DNA of 40,958 nt from DAITAZ01 sp036824045 (GTDB lineage: Bacteria > Pseudomonadota > Gammaproteobacteria > Burkholderiales > Rhodocyclaceae): the NCBI GenBank assembly GCA_036824045.1, contig DAITAZ010000033.1, positions 1-40,958 of the forward strand, given 5' to 3'. Every line of letters starts with the position of its first letter. Position 1 is the stretch's first letter. This document shows, piece by piece, positions 1-6,825 of the stretch. The notes beneath the pieces are model-generated. The model made no database searches and had not been told where the DNA came from. It worked only from the letters and a program-made list of their open reading frames with translations. A program made the translations under genes and the position numbers.

Positions 1-59
1 ACTAATCAACCCCTCCCATACATACAACTCGCAACCTCGAAAAACGACGCTTGCCTGGA

Positions 60-842
60 CTAATTTCTGGAAATACTTTTCTCGGCTTGGGGCATTTCTA
101 TTTGAATGGCCACTCGGCGGTTCCGGCTGCGGCTCTCGGGCGAGTCATTCGCAGTTACTGGTCGTTGGTCGGCAAATCCCGCAGCTGTGACGCGACTGGG
201 GACGATCCCATTTTCTACAAACAGGCGGGCAACACTTGAAGCACGCACCGCCGAGAGTTCCCAATTCGAGGGAAACATGGCGTTGCTGATTGGGATATTG
301 TCGGTATGTCCCTCGACGATGAGGGGGAATTCGGCTTGAGCGAGAACTTGCGCCACGGCCCCAAGCACTGGCACCGCTGCAGGATTCAATGCGGCCTCTC
401 CCGGCGCAAATAGCAGCCCGGCATTGATTTCCAGGGTAATGCCATGAGCTCCCTCCGTAACGCGCACCTGCCCATCCTTTGCCAAGGTTCCAAACGCTTC
501 CATCAGAGCAGGCGTCATGCCCCGCATGCGTTCGCGAATCTGACGCCGACGTTCCTCTGTCTTGGCGGCTTTGAGCGCAATCAGCTGTTGAAGCGCGGCG
601 TCCTGTACCGCAGGGTCCTGTTGGGTGACCTGGGGTTTCGGTGCCTGGGGCGACTGGGGAGAACTGCTGAAGGCCGCTACGATGGAACGGGAGACAGCCC
701 GGTACTTGCCATCATTGACTTGGGAGATGGCATACATCACCACAAAGAAAGCAAATAGCAGAGTGATGAAGTCAGCGTAAGAAACAAGCCACCGTTCATG
801 GTTTTCGTGTTCTTCCTGCTCGCGAATCCGCTTGCGCGCCAT
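60..842 (-). CDS. motD: Flagellar motor stator protein MotD (MotB family)
   Basis: This is a 260-residue MotB-type stator subunit, which anchors the proton-driven flagellar stator to peptidoglycan. An N-terminal basic segment is followed by one membrane helix (about residues 18-40) containing the SYADFITLLFAFF motif; Asp24 matches the essential proton-carrying Asp of MotB. A variable linker rich in Ala, Gln and Pro leads to a C-terminal OmpA-like peptidoglycan-binding domain with VEGHTDNIPIS and a terminal NRRVAIQIE. The NHERWLVSYADF start is typical of MotD rather than MotB. The ATG at 842 is preceded by a strong AAGGAGG site, so the longer frame back to 884 is not needed. MotC, the usual partner encoded just upstream of motD, is not on the upstream side here, where the divergent regulator gene lies instead. 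It could lie beyond the left edge only in an unusual order. Confidence 0.9.
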   Translation of the reverse strand: MARKRIREQEEHENHERWLVSYADFITLLFAFFVVMYAISQVNDGKYRAVSRSIVAAFSSSPQSPQAPKPQVTQQDPAVQDAALQQLIALKAAKTEERRRQIRERMRGMTPALMEAFGTLAKDGQVRVTEGAHGITLEINAGLLFAPGEAALNPAAVPVLGAVAQVLAQAEFPLIVEGHTDNIPISNAMFPSNWELSAVRASSVARLFVENGIVPSRVTAAGFADQRPVTANDSPESRSRNRRVAIQIEMPQAEKSISRN

Positions 843-886
843 GAGCCCTCCTTCTCGAATCCTCAGGTTTACGTCAAGAGGCACAT

Positions 887-900
887 AATCCTTAAGGATT
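887..900. promoter_or_regulatory. 14-bp perfect palindrome between motD and hpaA
   Basis: AATCCTTAAGGATT reads identically on both strands. It lies in the 122-bp divergent gap between the motD and regulator starts, so it could be an operator for either gene. No matching copy was noticed elsewhere in the window. The function is inferred only from position and symmetry. Confidence 0.3.
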
Positions 901-964
901 GCTTCAAGCCCCGTCTGGGGGCAAAGTGCGATGGAATCCGTGTTGCCGCTGCTGCGAGAACTCT

Positions 965-1879
965 GTGCGCCCTACGCCCATTCAGGCAATTCCAGACATT
1001 CACATCGGTCGCGCTTACGATCAGCGAGACCCCGAGTGCGAGATCCACTACGAGACTTTCGCACGTCTTGCTGATTTCTTTGGCCGGAACACTCCCCCAC
1101 ACCGACACTACTGTTTCTTTCAGGTACACCTACTGCTCAAGGGCAGCATTCGTCTGAATCTGGACGATCAGGTGCATTTCGGCAACGCTCCCTTGCTCAT
1201 CTTCACCCCTCCCACCATCCCTCACTCGTTCTACACAGAACAGGATAGCGATGGTCATGTGCTGACGATCCGTCAAGAGGTCGTGCGCGGCTGGTATCAA
1301 GCCATGCCCGGTCAATGGCCCGATACGCTGTTGAGGGAAGCTGTTTTCATGGAACTGGGCGGCGTACCCGCTGACAGCGAGGGCGACCTCACCGCACTGC
1401 TGCAGACGGTGGAACTGTTGAGCAAAGAGGCCACTGCTGAACGAACCGGGCGCTCAAGCCTGCTACTGGCCTTTGGCCAGGGAGCCTTCATTTATCTGAG
1501 CCGTTTGCTGCTTCTCCACAGCAAGCGTGTGCCCCCTCGCTACGAGCGCAGCGAAGATCTGAAGCTCTTTCTGAAGTTCTGCGATCTTGTGGAAGCCCAC
1601 TTCCGGGATCATCTAACACTGACTGAGTACGCCCAGCGGCTCGCGCTCACCGAAGCCCGGCTGAACGACATTAGCCGCCGTGTAGCCAATCGGCCATCCA
1701 AAGAAATTGTCCACGAAAGGCTGCTCCAGGAAGCTCGTCGCCTGTTGCGTTTTTCTGCCGTACCGATCACCGAGATCAGCTTTCAGCTCGGATTCACCGA
1801 CCCTGCTTATTTCTCCCGCTTTTTCACCAAGCGTGCCGGCGTGCCGCCGAGCCAGTTTCGGCTCTCCTACAAAGCCTGA
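965..1879 (+). CDS. hpaA: AraC-family transcriptional activator, HpaA type (4-hydroxyphenylacetate catabolism)
   Basis: This AraC/XylS regulator of about 304 residues has an N-terminal cupin-like effector domain and a C-terminal double helix-turn-helix. The N-terminal half carries the HpaA signature as I recall it: FARLADFFGRN, HRHYCFFQVH, FTPPTIPHSF and DSDGHVLT. The C-terminal half has LTEYAQRLALTEARLND, the link RLLQEARRLL and the second helix pair ITEISFQLGFTDPAYFSRFF. In E. coli and Pseudomonas, HpaA binds 4-hydroxyphenylacetate and activates hpaBC. Here it lies directly before the phenol hydroxylase operon on the same strand, 127 bp upstream of dmpK, so those genes are its likely target. 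The frame stays open back to a TTG at 899, but the Cys-rich leader (CCRCC) looks non-coding. GTG at 965 aligns best with family starts, and GTG at 926 is an alternative. Confidence 0.85.
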   Translation: MRPTPIQAIPDIHIGRAYDQRDPECEIHYETFARLADFFGRNTPPHRHYCFFQVHLLLKGSIRLNLDDQVHFGNAPLLIFTPPTIPHSFYTEQDSDGHVLTIRQEVVRGWYQAMPGQWPDTLLREAVFMELGGVPADSEGDLTALLQTVELLSKEATAERTGRSSLLLAFGQGAFIYLSRLLLLHSKRVPPRYERSEDLKLFLKFCDLVEAHFRDHLTLTEYAQRLALTEARLNDISRRVANRPSKEIVHERLLQEARRLLRFSAVPITEISFQLGFTDPAYFSRFFTKRAGVPPSQFRLSYKA

Positions 1880-1926
1880 GTTTCAACCTCTCTGCGAAAA
1901 GTACAACTCAATCTGGCAAACATCCA

Positions 1927-1962
1927 TTCTCTAACATCTTAGCAACCGCTCTAATGTTGTCC
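1927..1962 (+). promoter_or_regulatory. Candidate activator-dependent promoter of dmpKLMNOP
   Basis: A TCTAAT -10-like hexamer at 1950-1955 is identical to the -10 proposed for the TRAP/hpa operon. The hexamer 17 bp upstream (TTCTCT, 1927-1932) is a poor -35, as expected where an AraC-family activator recruits polymerase. CTCTAA occurs at 1929-1934 and again at 1949-1954, exactly 20 bp apart, which is close to the spacing of AraC-family half-sites. The predicted start near 1962 gives a leader of about 45 nt before dmpK. No convincing sigma-54 -24/-12 element was found, and no DmpR-type regulator is present. Confidence 0.35.
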
Positions 1963-2006
1963 TACAAAGACCCCATTGCTCCGGGGTCCCATAACAAGGA
2001 GACAAC

Positions 2007-2270
2007 ATGGCAGAGCGCACCTTTGATGTACGCCGCCGCTACGCGCGAGTGATCGACACACTGCCAAACGGATTGGTGGAGTTCGAATTCGCCATCGGCG
2101 ACCAGGATGTGGTGGTGGAGCTGATCATGCCCGAGCCGGCATTCCACGAGTTCTGCCGCGACAACCAGGTTGAGTTCCTGGCCCCCGTCGTGACACCCCC
2201 CGACCCAAACGCGGATGACGCCGAGTTCCATTGGGGAATGCACCAAGCCACACATCAGCGCTTTCGCTGA
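2007..2270 (+). CDS. dmpK: Phenol hydroxylase assembly protein, DmpK type
   Basis: This 87-residue protein is the first gene of the phenol hydroxylase operon. DmpK-family proteins are small auxiliary factors thought to help assemble the active, iron-loaded oxygenase and are not needed for catalysis in vitro. The sequence shows the family pattern YARVIDTLPNGLVEFEFAIG and a conserved PEPAFHEFC segment, and its length is close to the family norm of about 90. An AAGGAG ribosome site precedes the ATG by about 7 nt. It is followed 58 bp later by dmpL. Confidence 0.87.
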   Translation: MAERTFDVRRRYARVIDTLPNGLVEFEFAIGDQDVVVELIMPEPAFHEFCRDNQVEFLAPVVTPPDPNADDAEFHWGMHQATHQRFR

Positions 2271-2328
2271 AACACAGCACGGGCCCACCGCGTGATTTTC
2301 GGGCTTCCGTCTTACCGAGGAGACAAGC

Positions 2329-3321
2329 ATGCAAATGGACCTCAGAACGGTCAGCATCACCCCTTTGCGCCAGACCTTTGGCCACCTGGCCCGCCGCATG
2401 GGTGCAGACAAACCCGCGTCCCGCTACGTGGAAGCGACCATGGATCTGCAGCCCACCGAGAACTACCACTATCGCCCCACCTGGGACCCCCAGTACGACA
2501 TCTTTGACCCCGCGCGCACCCGCATCACCATGAAAGACTGGTACGCGCTGAAGGATCCACGTCAGTACTACTACGGCGCGTGGACTCAAGCCCGGGGCCG
2601 GATGCAAGAAACCGCCGAAGGCGACTTCGAGCTGGTCGACCAGCTCGGTCTCGCCACGGCCTACCCTCCTGCGGGGCGCGACGCAGCGCTCAAGGTCTTT
2701 CTTCCCCTGCGCCATGTCGCCTGGGCATCCAACCTGAACAAGGGGTTCGTGTCGGCCTACGGTTACGGCATCGCAATCTCTCAGGCTGCGTGCTACGCCA
2801 GCATGGATCAACTCGGCGCAGCGCAGTACCTCACCCGGTTGGCCATTGCCTTCGGAGATATCGAAGCTTTGGCCGAAGCAAAACAGTCCTGGCTGGACGC
2901 CCCCGAATGGCAAGACCTGCGTCGCTACGTGGAAGACCTGATGGTGGAAAAGGACTGGTTCCAGGTGCTCGTGGCGCAGGACTTCGCTCTCGAAGGCCTG
3001 CTCTACCCCCTTGTCTTTGAGCGCTTCAACGATGTGCTCAACGCTGCGAACGGCCCGGTGTTTTCGATGCTCACCCGCTTCCAGCGCGAGTGGAACGCAG
3101 AAACCACCAAATGGGTGGACGCGGTCCTCAAGGCGACCGCCGCGGACAACCCGGAAAACAAGGCACTACTGGGGGAATGGATCAAACACTGGAGGGACCG
3201 CGCCCGTGCCGCCCTTGATCCGGTGGCAGTCCTCGCCTTCGGCGAAGACGGAACAGCAGTGCTCGAAGAAGTCGTACAAGCCCTCAACGCCCGCGCCACC
3301 AAGGCCGGCATCCCCCTGTAA
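2329..3321 (+). CDS. dmpL: Phenol hydroxylase oxygenase, beta subunit (DmpL/TomA1 type)
   Basis: This 330-residue subunit is the structural beta chain of the (alpha-beta-gamma)2 di-iron hydroxylase, with N as alpha and O as gamma. It has the ferritin-like fold of the alpha chain but no iron site. Recognisable segments are YHYRPTWDPQYDIFDPART near residues 45-63, KDPRQYYYGAWTQARGRMQE (about 74-93) and the AWASNLNKGFVSAYGYG-like stretch near 140. Its length matches the family (about 330). It starts at an ATG preceded by GAGGAG, lies between dmpK and dmpM in the standard order, and has only 9 bp before dmpM. Confidence 0.92.
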   Translation: MQMDLRTVSITPLRQTFGHLARRMGADKPASRYVEATMDLQPTENYHYRPTWDPQYDIFDPARTRITMKDWYALKDPRQYYYGAWTQARGRMQETAEGDFELVDQLGLATAYPPAGRDAALKVFLPLRHVAWASNLNKGFVSAYGYGIAISQAACYASMDQLGAAQYLTRLAIAFGDIEALAEAKQSWLDAPEWQDLRRYVEDLMVEKDWFQVLVAQDFALEGLLYPLVFERFNDVLNAANGPVFSMLTRFQREWNAETTKWVDAVLKATAADNPENKALLGEWIKHWRDRARAALDPVAVLAFGEDGTAVLEEVVQALNARATKAGIPL

Positions 3322-3330
3322 GGCAGCACC

Positions 3331-3600
3331 ATGGCCAACGCATTCATCGCATTCCAGAAAAACGAAGAAACCCGCTGCATCGTCGAAGCCATCGTGGACG
3401 ACAACCCTGGTGCCCAGGTTGTCGACCAGCCTGCCATGGTCAAGGTGGACGTGCCCGGACGTTTGGTTATCAAGCGGGAAACGGTGGAAGAGAAGATGGG
3501 TCGCCCCTTCGACCTGCAAGAGCTGCAGTTGCACCTCATCACCATCTCCGGCCACCTGGACGAAACCGACGACGCATTCACCCTGAGCTGGAACAGCTAA
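3331..3600 (+). CDS. dmpM: Phenol hydroxylase activator/coupling protein (DmpM type)
   Basis: This 89-residue protein is the cofactor-free effector of the monooxygenase. It belongs to the MmoB/DmpM family, docks on the alpha subunit near the di-iron centre and is required for turnover. Typical features are NAFIAFQKNEETRCIVEAI at the start, DNPGAQVVDQPAMVKVD, and a C-terminal LHLITISGHLDETDD segment. Its length is normal for the family (about 90). It lies 9 bp after dmpL and 25 bp before dmpN, consistent with one transcript. Confidence 0.92.
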   Translation: MANAFIAFQKNEETRCIVEAIVDDNPGAQVVDQPAMVKVDVPGRLVIKRETVEEKMGRPFDLQELQLHLITISGHLDETDDAFTLSWNS

Positions 3601-3625
3601 ATCCAGCCACCGAGGAGCGCACACC

Positions 3626-5173
3626 ATGGACATGAAAACCGCCAGCAAAAAGCTTGGCCTCAAGGAACGCTACACCCTGATGACGCGGGATCTGGCCTGG
3701 GACACCACCTACCAGCCCATGGATCAGGTCTTTCCCCAAGTCAGTTACGAAGGGATCAAGATCCACGACTGGAACGCCTGGGAAGACCCGTTCCGACTGA
3801 CCATGGATGCCTACTGGAAATATCAGGCGGAAAAGGAGCGCAAGCTCTACGCCATCCTGGACGCGTTCAACCAGAACAACGGCCATCTCTCGGTCACGGA
3901 CGCCCGTTACATCAATGTGCTCAAGCTCTTCCTGGGCTCCACCCCCCCGCTGGAACTGATGGCCGCCCGCGGCTTCAGCATGGTGGGCCGGCACATGGTC
4001 GGCGCCGGACCGCGGGTGGCTTGCCAGATGCAGGCGGTGGACGAGTACCGCCACTTTCAGACCCAGATCCACTCCATCTCCAACTACAACAAGTACTACT
4101 ACGGGATGGACGAGTTCGCCCACCAGCAATCGCGCATGTGGTACCTCTCGGACGGGAAATCCTTCTTCGACGACGCCATCACTGCCGGCCCCTTCGAATT
4201 CATGGTCGCTATCGGTTTCGCCTTTGAATATGTCCTGACCAACATCCTGTTCGTGCCCTTCATCTCCGGCGCGGCCTACAACGGAGACATGGCCGCAATG
4301 ACGGTCGGCTTCTCCGCCCAGTCCGACGAAGCCCGCCACATGACCCTGGGCCTGGAGTGCATCAAGTTCATGCTGGAGCAGGACCCGGACAACCTGCCCA
4401 TCGTCCAGCGCTGGATCGACAAGTGGACCTGGCGCGGCACCCGCAAGCTCGCCTCGGTGGGGATGATGATGGACTACATGCTGCCCAAGCGCATCATGAG
4501 CTTCAAGGAAGCCTGGGAAATGTACGTGGAGCAAAATGGTGGCGCCCTGTTCAACGATCTCGCCCGCTACGGCATCCGCATTCCCAAGTGTTTCCAGCAG
4601 ACGATCGAGGAAAAGGAACACGTCACGCATCAGTCCTGGATCGGCTTCTACATGAAGCCCGAGGCCACGCCTTTCCACACCTGGATTCCAACCCCGGACG
4701 AAATGGACTGGCTTTCCGCCAAGTACCCCAACACCTTTGACCAGTATTACCGCCCGGTCCTCGAATGGCTGGATGCTCAGGAGAAAGCCGGCAACCGTTA
4801 CAACAACAAGACCCAGCCCATGAACTGCCAGGTATGCGTGAGCACGATGAAGTTCAACGAGCCTGGCGACCCGATGGAAATGTGTTTCCGGGAATCCTTT
4901 TACAAGGGCGAGAAGTTCCACACCTGCTCCGACCACTGCAAGGAGATCTTCGACAACGAACCGGAAAAGTACGTGCAGACCTTCATCTCCTCCCACCAGG
5001 CGTTGCAAGGCAACTGCGAACCCGAGGGCGTCGACAAGGACGCACCGGACTTCCGCCCCGGCACCCACATGCATGACTACTGGCGCCTTGACCGGCGCGC
5101 CAACGGGGACTTCAACGGATCGGAAGACCAGAAGAACTTCGCCATGTGGCGCGACCAGGCCACCAAGAACTGA
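3626..5173 (+). CDS. dmpN: Phenol hydroxylase oxygenase, alpha (catalytic di-iron) subunit (DmpN type)
   Basis: This 515-residue catalytic subunit of a soluble bacterial multicomponent monooxygenase hydroxylates a phenolic ring ortho to the hydroxyl using O2 and NADH. All six di-iron ligands are visible: Glu110, Glu140 and His143 (in DEYRH), Glu201, and Glu235 and His238 (in DEARH). Their spacing matches methane monooxygenase MmoX. The C-terminal part has the Cys-rich zinc/YHS-like region of phenol hydroxylases (CQVC near 400, then CSDHC). Against DmpN of Pseudomonas CF600, recalled from memory, the pocket region differs: TPPLELMAARGF around Glu110 including Arg115, DEYRH instead of DELRH, and SDGKSFF before the fourth helix. 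With HpaA and the hpa genes around it, the likely substrate is 4-hydroxyphenylacetate rather than phenol; that is inference. Confidence 0.93.
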   Translation: MDMKTASKKLGLKERYTLMTRDLAWDTTYQPMDQVFPQVSYEGIKIHDWNAWEDPFRLTMDAYWKYQAEKERKLYAILDAFNQNNGHLSVTDARYINVLKLFLGSTPPLELMAARGFSMVGRHMVGAGPRVACQMQAVDEYRHFQTQIHSISNYNKYYYGMDEFAHQQSRMWYLSDGKSFFDDAITAGPFEFMVAIGFAFEYVLTNILFVPFISGAAYNGDMAAMTVGFSAQSDEARHMTLGLECIKFMLEQDPDNLPIVQRWIDKWTWRGTRKLASVGMMMDYMLPKRIMSFKEAWEMYVEQNGGALFNDLARYGIRIPKCFQQTIEEKEHVTHQSWIGFYMKPEATPFHTWIPTPDEMDWLSAKYPNTFDQYYRPVLEWLDAQEKAGNRYNNKTQPMNCQVCVSTMKFNEPGDPMEMCFRESFYKGEKFHTCSDHCKEIFDNEPEKYVQTFISSHQALQGNCEPEGVDKDAPDFRPGTHMHDYWRLDRRANGDFNGSEDQKNFAMWRDQATKN

Positions 5174-5183
5174 GGAGACCGCC

Positions 5184-5546
5184 ATGAGCCAGCTTAGAAC
5201 CCTGGGCGACTACACCTTCAAGTCCGCCGACGCCCTGGAGCACTACAAAGGACGGCAGTTGCTTTACGTGAACTGGGAACGTCACCGCATGTTCTCACGC
5301 CCCTTCGTGCTCGCCCTGTCACCGGAAACACCATTCTCCGAGATCGTGGACAAGTACATGAGCGAGTGCTTCAGCTATCACCCGGACTGGCAGCACATCG
5401 ACTGGAACACCGTCATCTGGCAGAACGGAAACACGCCCTTTACGCCAGACCTGGGCAAAAGCCTCCGGGACAACGGCGTCGGACACAAGGACCTGATCCG
5501 CTTTCGCACCCCGGGGTTGGACGGCATTGCCGGCACCGGCTACTGA
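5184..5546 (+). CDS. dmpO: Phenol hydroxylase oxygenase, gamma subunit (DmpO type)
   Basis: This 120-residue small subunit completes the oxygenase core with the DmpL and DmpN chains. It lacks redox groups; its role is structural and in docking. Family features include YKGRQLLYVNWERHRMF near residues 24-40, then SYHPDWQHIDW and LIRFRTPGLDGIAG at the end. Length is close to the usual 118-120. The ATG at 5184 follows GAGGAG and lies 10 bp after the dmpN stop; the frame stays open upstream, but that part overlaps dmpN and is not family-like. Confidence 0.92.
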   Translation: MSQLRTLGDYTFKSADALEHYKGRQLLYVNWERHRMFSRPFVLALSPETPFSEIVDKYMSECFSYHPDWQHIDWNTVIWQNGNTPFTPDLGKSLRDNGVGHKDLIRFRTPGLDGIAGTGY

Positions 5547-5560
5547 AACGCCCGCGCAAA

Positions 5561-5580
5561 GCCCGGGCTCAGCCCCGGGC
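5561..5580 (+). other. GC-rich intra-operon hairpin between dmpO and dmpP
   Basis: A perfect 7-bp stem (GCCCGGG paired with CCCGGGC) with a 6-nt loop lies in the 53-nt gap before dmpP. There is no following T tract, so it is not an obvious terminator. It may stabilise or segment the mRNA, or tune dmpP level relative to the oxygenase genes. Confidence 0.5.
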
Positions 5581-5599
5581 CCCATTCGGAGAGAACAAC

Positions 5600-6661
5600 A
5601 TGAGCTACGCGCTCACCATAGAACCGCTGGGCCGCACCATCGACGTCGAGGACGGCCAGACCATTCTGGACGCGGCCCTGCGCGCGGGCGTCTACCTGCC
5701 CCACGCCTGCGGCCAGGGTTACTGTGCAACGTGCAAGATCACTGTCTCAGACGGTGAGGTCGATCACGGCAAGGCCTCCAGCTTCGCCCTCATGGACTAT
5801 GAGCGCGAAGAGGGAAAATGCCTGGCCTGCTGCGCCACACTGGAAGCCGACACGATCGTCGAAGCAGAGATCGACATGGACGAGGACGCCCGTGACATCC
5901 CCGTGCGCGACTTCGCTGGCGTTGTCAGCCGAATCGAAAACCTCACTCCCACCATCAAGGGCATCTGGATCAGACTGGACAATGCGGAAACGCTGGACTT
6001 CCAGGCCGGGCAATACGTCAACCTCCAATTGCCGGAGCACATTGGCGTGCGGGCCTTTTCGCTCGCCAATCCACCCTCCGCCGGGAGCGAGATCGAACTG
6101 AACATCCGCATCGTTCCCGGTGGAGCGGGAACCAGCTGGATCCACAACACCCTGCGGGCGGGTGACCAGGTGAGCCTTACCGGCCCCTATGGCCGGTTTT
6201 ACGTGCGCAAATCCGCCGGGCTGCCCTCCCTTTTCATGGCCGGCGGTTCCGGGCTTTCCAGTCCCCGCTCCATGCTGCTGGACCTGCTCGAAGATGGCGC
6301 CGATCAGCCCATCGCGCTGGTGTATGGCGCCCGGAATCGGGACGAACTCTACTATCACCAGGAATTTCTCGACCTGGCCGCCCGCCATCCTCACTTCACC
6401 TACGTACCAGCGCTCTCCGACGAACCGGCCGGTAGCGACTGGTCAGGGTTTCGCGGCTACGTGCACGAGGCAGCCAAGGCGCACTTCAACAATGACTTTC
6501 GCGGTCGCAAGGCATACCTGTGCGGCCCGCCCATCATGATCGACGCCTGTATCACCACCCTGATGCAAGGCCGCCTGTTCGAGCGCGACATCTACACCGA
6601 GAAGTTCTTCTCGGCAGCGGACGCCCAGCAGGTTCGCAGCCCGCTATTCAAGCGCGTCTGA
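5600..6661 (+). CDS. dmpP: Phenol hydroxylase NADH-dependent reductase (DmpP type)
   Basis: This 353-residue iron-sulfur flavoprotein passes electrons from NADH through FAD and a [2Fe-2S] cluster to the di-iron oxygenase. The N-terminal plant-type ferredoxin domain has Cys37, Cys42, Cys45 and Cys77 (CGQGYCATC followed by CLACC). Next comes the FAD domain with the RAFSLANPP flavin motif, then the NAD domain with GGSGLSSPRSM and the C-terminal CGPPIMIDAC. The length matches DmpP (353). The ATG at 5600 follows GGAGAGAACAAC; an upstream extension of the frame overlaps dmpO and is spurious. It is the last gene of the hydroxylase operon; a new promoter follows. No DmpQ-type accessory ferredoxin is present, in line with the type II ring-cleavage enzymes encoded downstream. 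Confidence 0.94.
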   Translation: MSYALTIEPLGRTIDVEDGQTILDAALRAGVYLPHACGQGYCATCKITVSDGEVDHGKASSFALMDYEREEGKCLACCATLEADTIVEAEIDMDEDARDIPVRDFAGVVSRIENLTPTIKGIWIRLDNAETLDFQAGQYVNLQLPEHIGVRAFSLANPPSAGSEIELNIRIVPGGAGTSWIHNTLRAGDQVSLTGPYGRFYVRKSAGLPSLFMAGGSGLSSPRSMLLDLLEDGADQPIALVYGARNRDELYYHQEFLDLAARHPHFTYVPALSDEPAGSDWSGFRGYVHEAAKAHFNNDFRGRKAYLCGPPIMIDACITTLMQGRLFERDIYTEKFFSAADAQQVRSPLFKRV

Positions 6662-6730
6662 CCGGATTCGGGCATCGCAGCGCCCGCTTCACACGCCCCG
6701 AAACGTCCGGGGAAAAGACAGCAAAAGCGT

Positions 6731-6769
6731 TTGACTCACTAACATAGTAGTGATCTAATCACTAACATA
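6731..6769 (+). promoter_or_regulatory. Promoter and palindromic operator of the TRAP/hpa operon
   Basis: TTGACT (6731-6736) and TCTAAT (6754-6759) with a 17-bp spacer form a good sigma-70 promoter, giving a predicted start near 6766 and a leader of about 60 nt. The -10 lies inside a perfect inverted repeat, TAGTGA-N5-TCACTA (6748-6764). A direct repeat of TCACTAACATA occurs at 6736-6746 and 6759-6769. A 17-bp palindrome over a -10 is what a MarR- or GntR-type repressor would use. HpaR, a MarR-type repressor, does this job in enterobacteria, but no such gene is in the window. Confidence 0.6.
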
Positions 6770-6825
6770 TTAATAAGTTTGGCGCGCCTCCATCCGCGAG
6801 GCTCCATTTCTAAGAGGAGATGTGC

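Noticed and set aside
899..964. N-terminal extension of the hpaA-type protein from TTG 899
   Set aside because: The added residues are Cys/Arg-rich and not family-like, and the AAGGA before TTG is only 1-2 nt away.
1880..2006. Sigma-54 promoter (-24/-12) for the hydroxylase operon, as used with DmpR
   Set aside because: TGGCA at 1915 lacks a properly spaced GC element, and no NtrC-type regulator is present; an AraC-type activator is.
3578..5185. Long minus-strand open frame opposite dmpN
   Set aside because: It mirrors the codon bias of dmpN and has no recognisable domain.
6696..6712. Terminator after dmpP (CCCCG-N7-CGGGG)
   Set aside because: Only a 5-bp stem with a 7-nt loop and no T tract; not convincing as a terminator, though it may mark the operon end.
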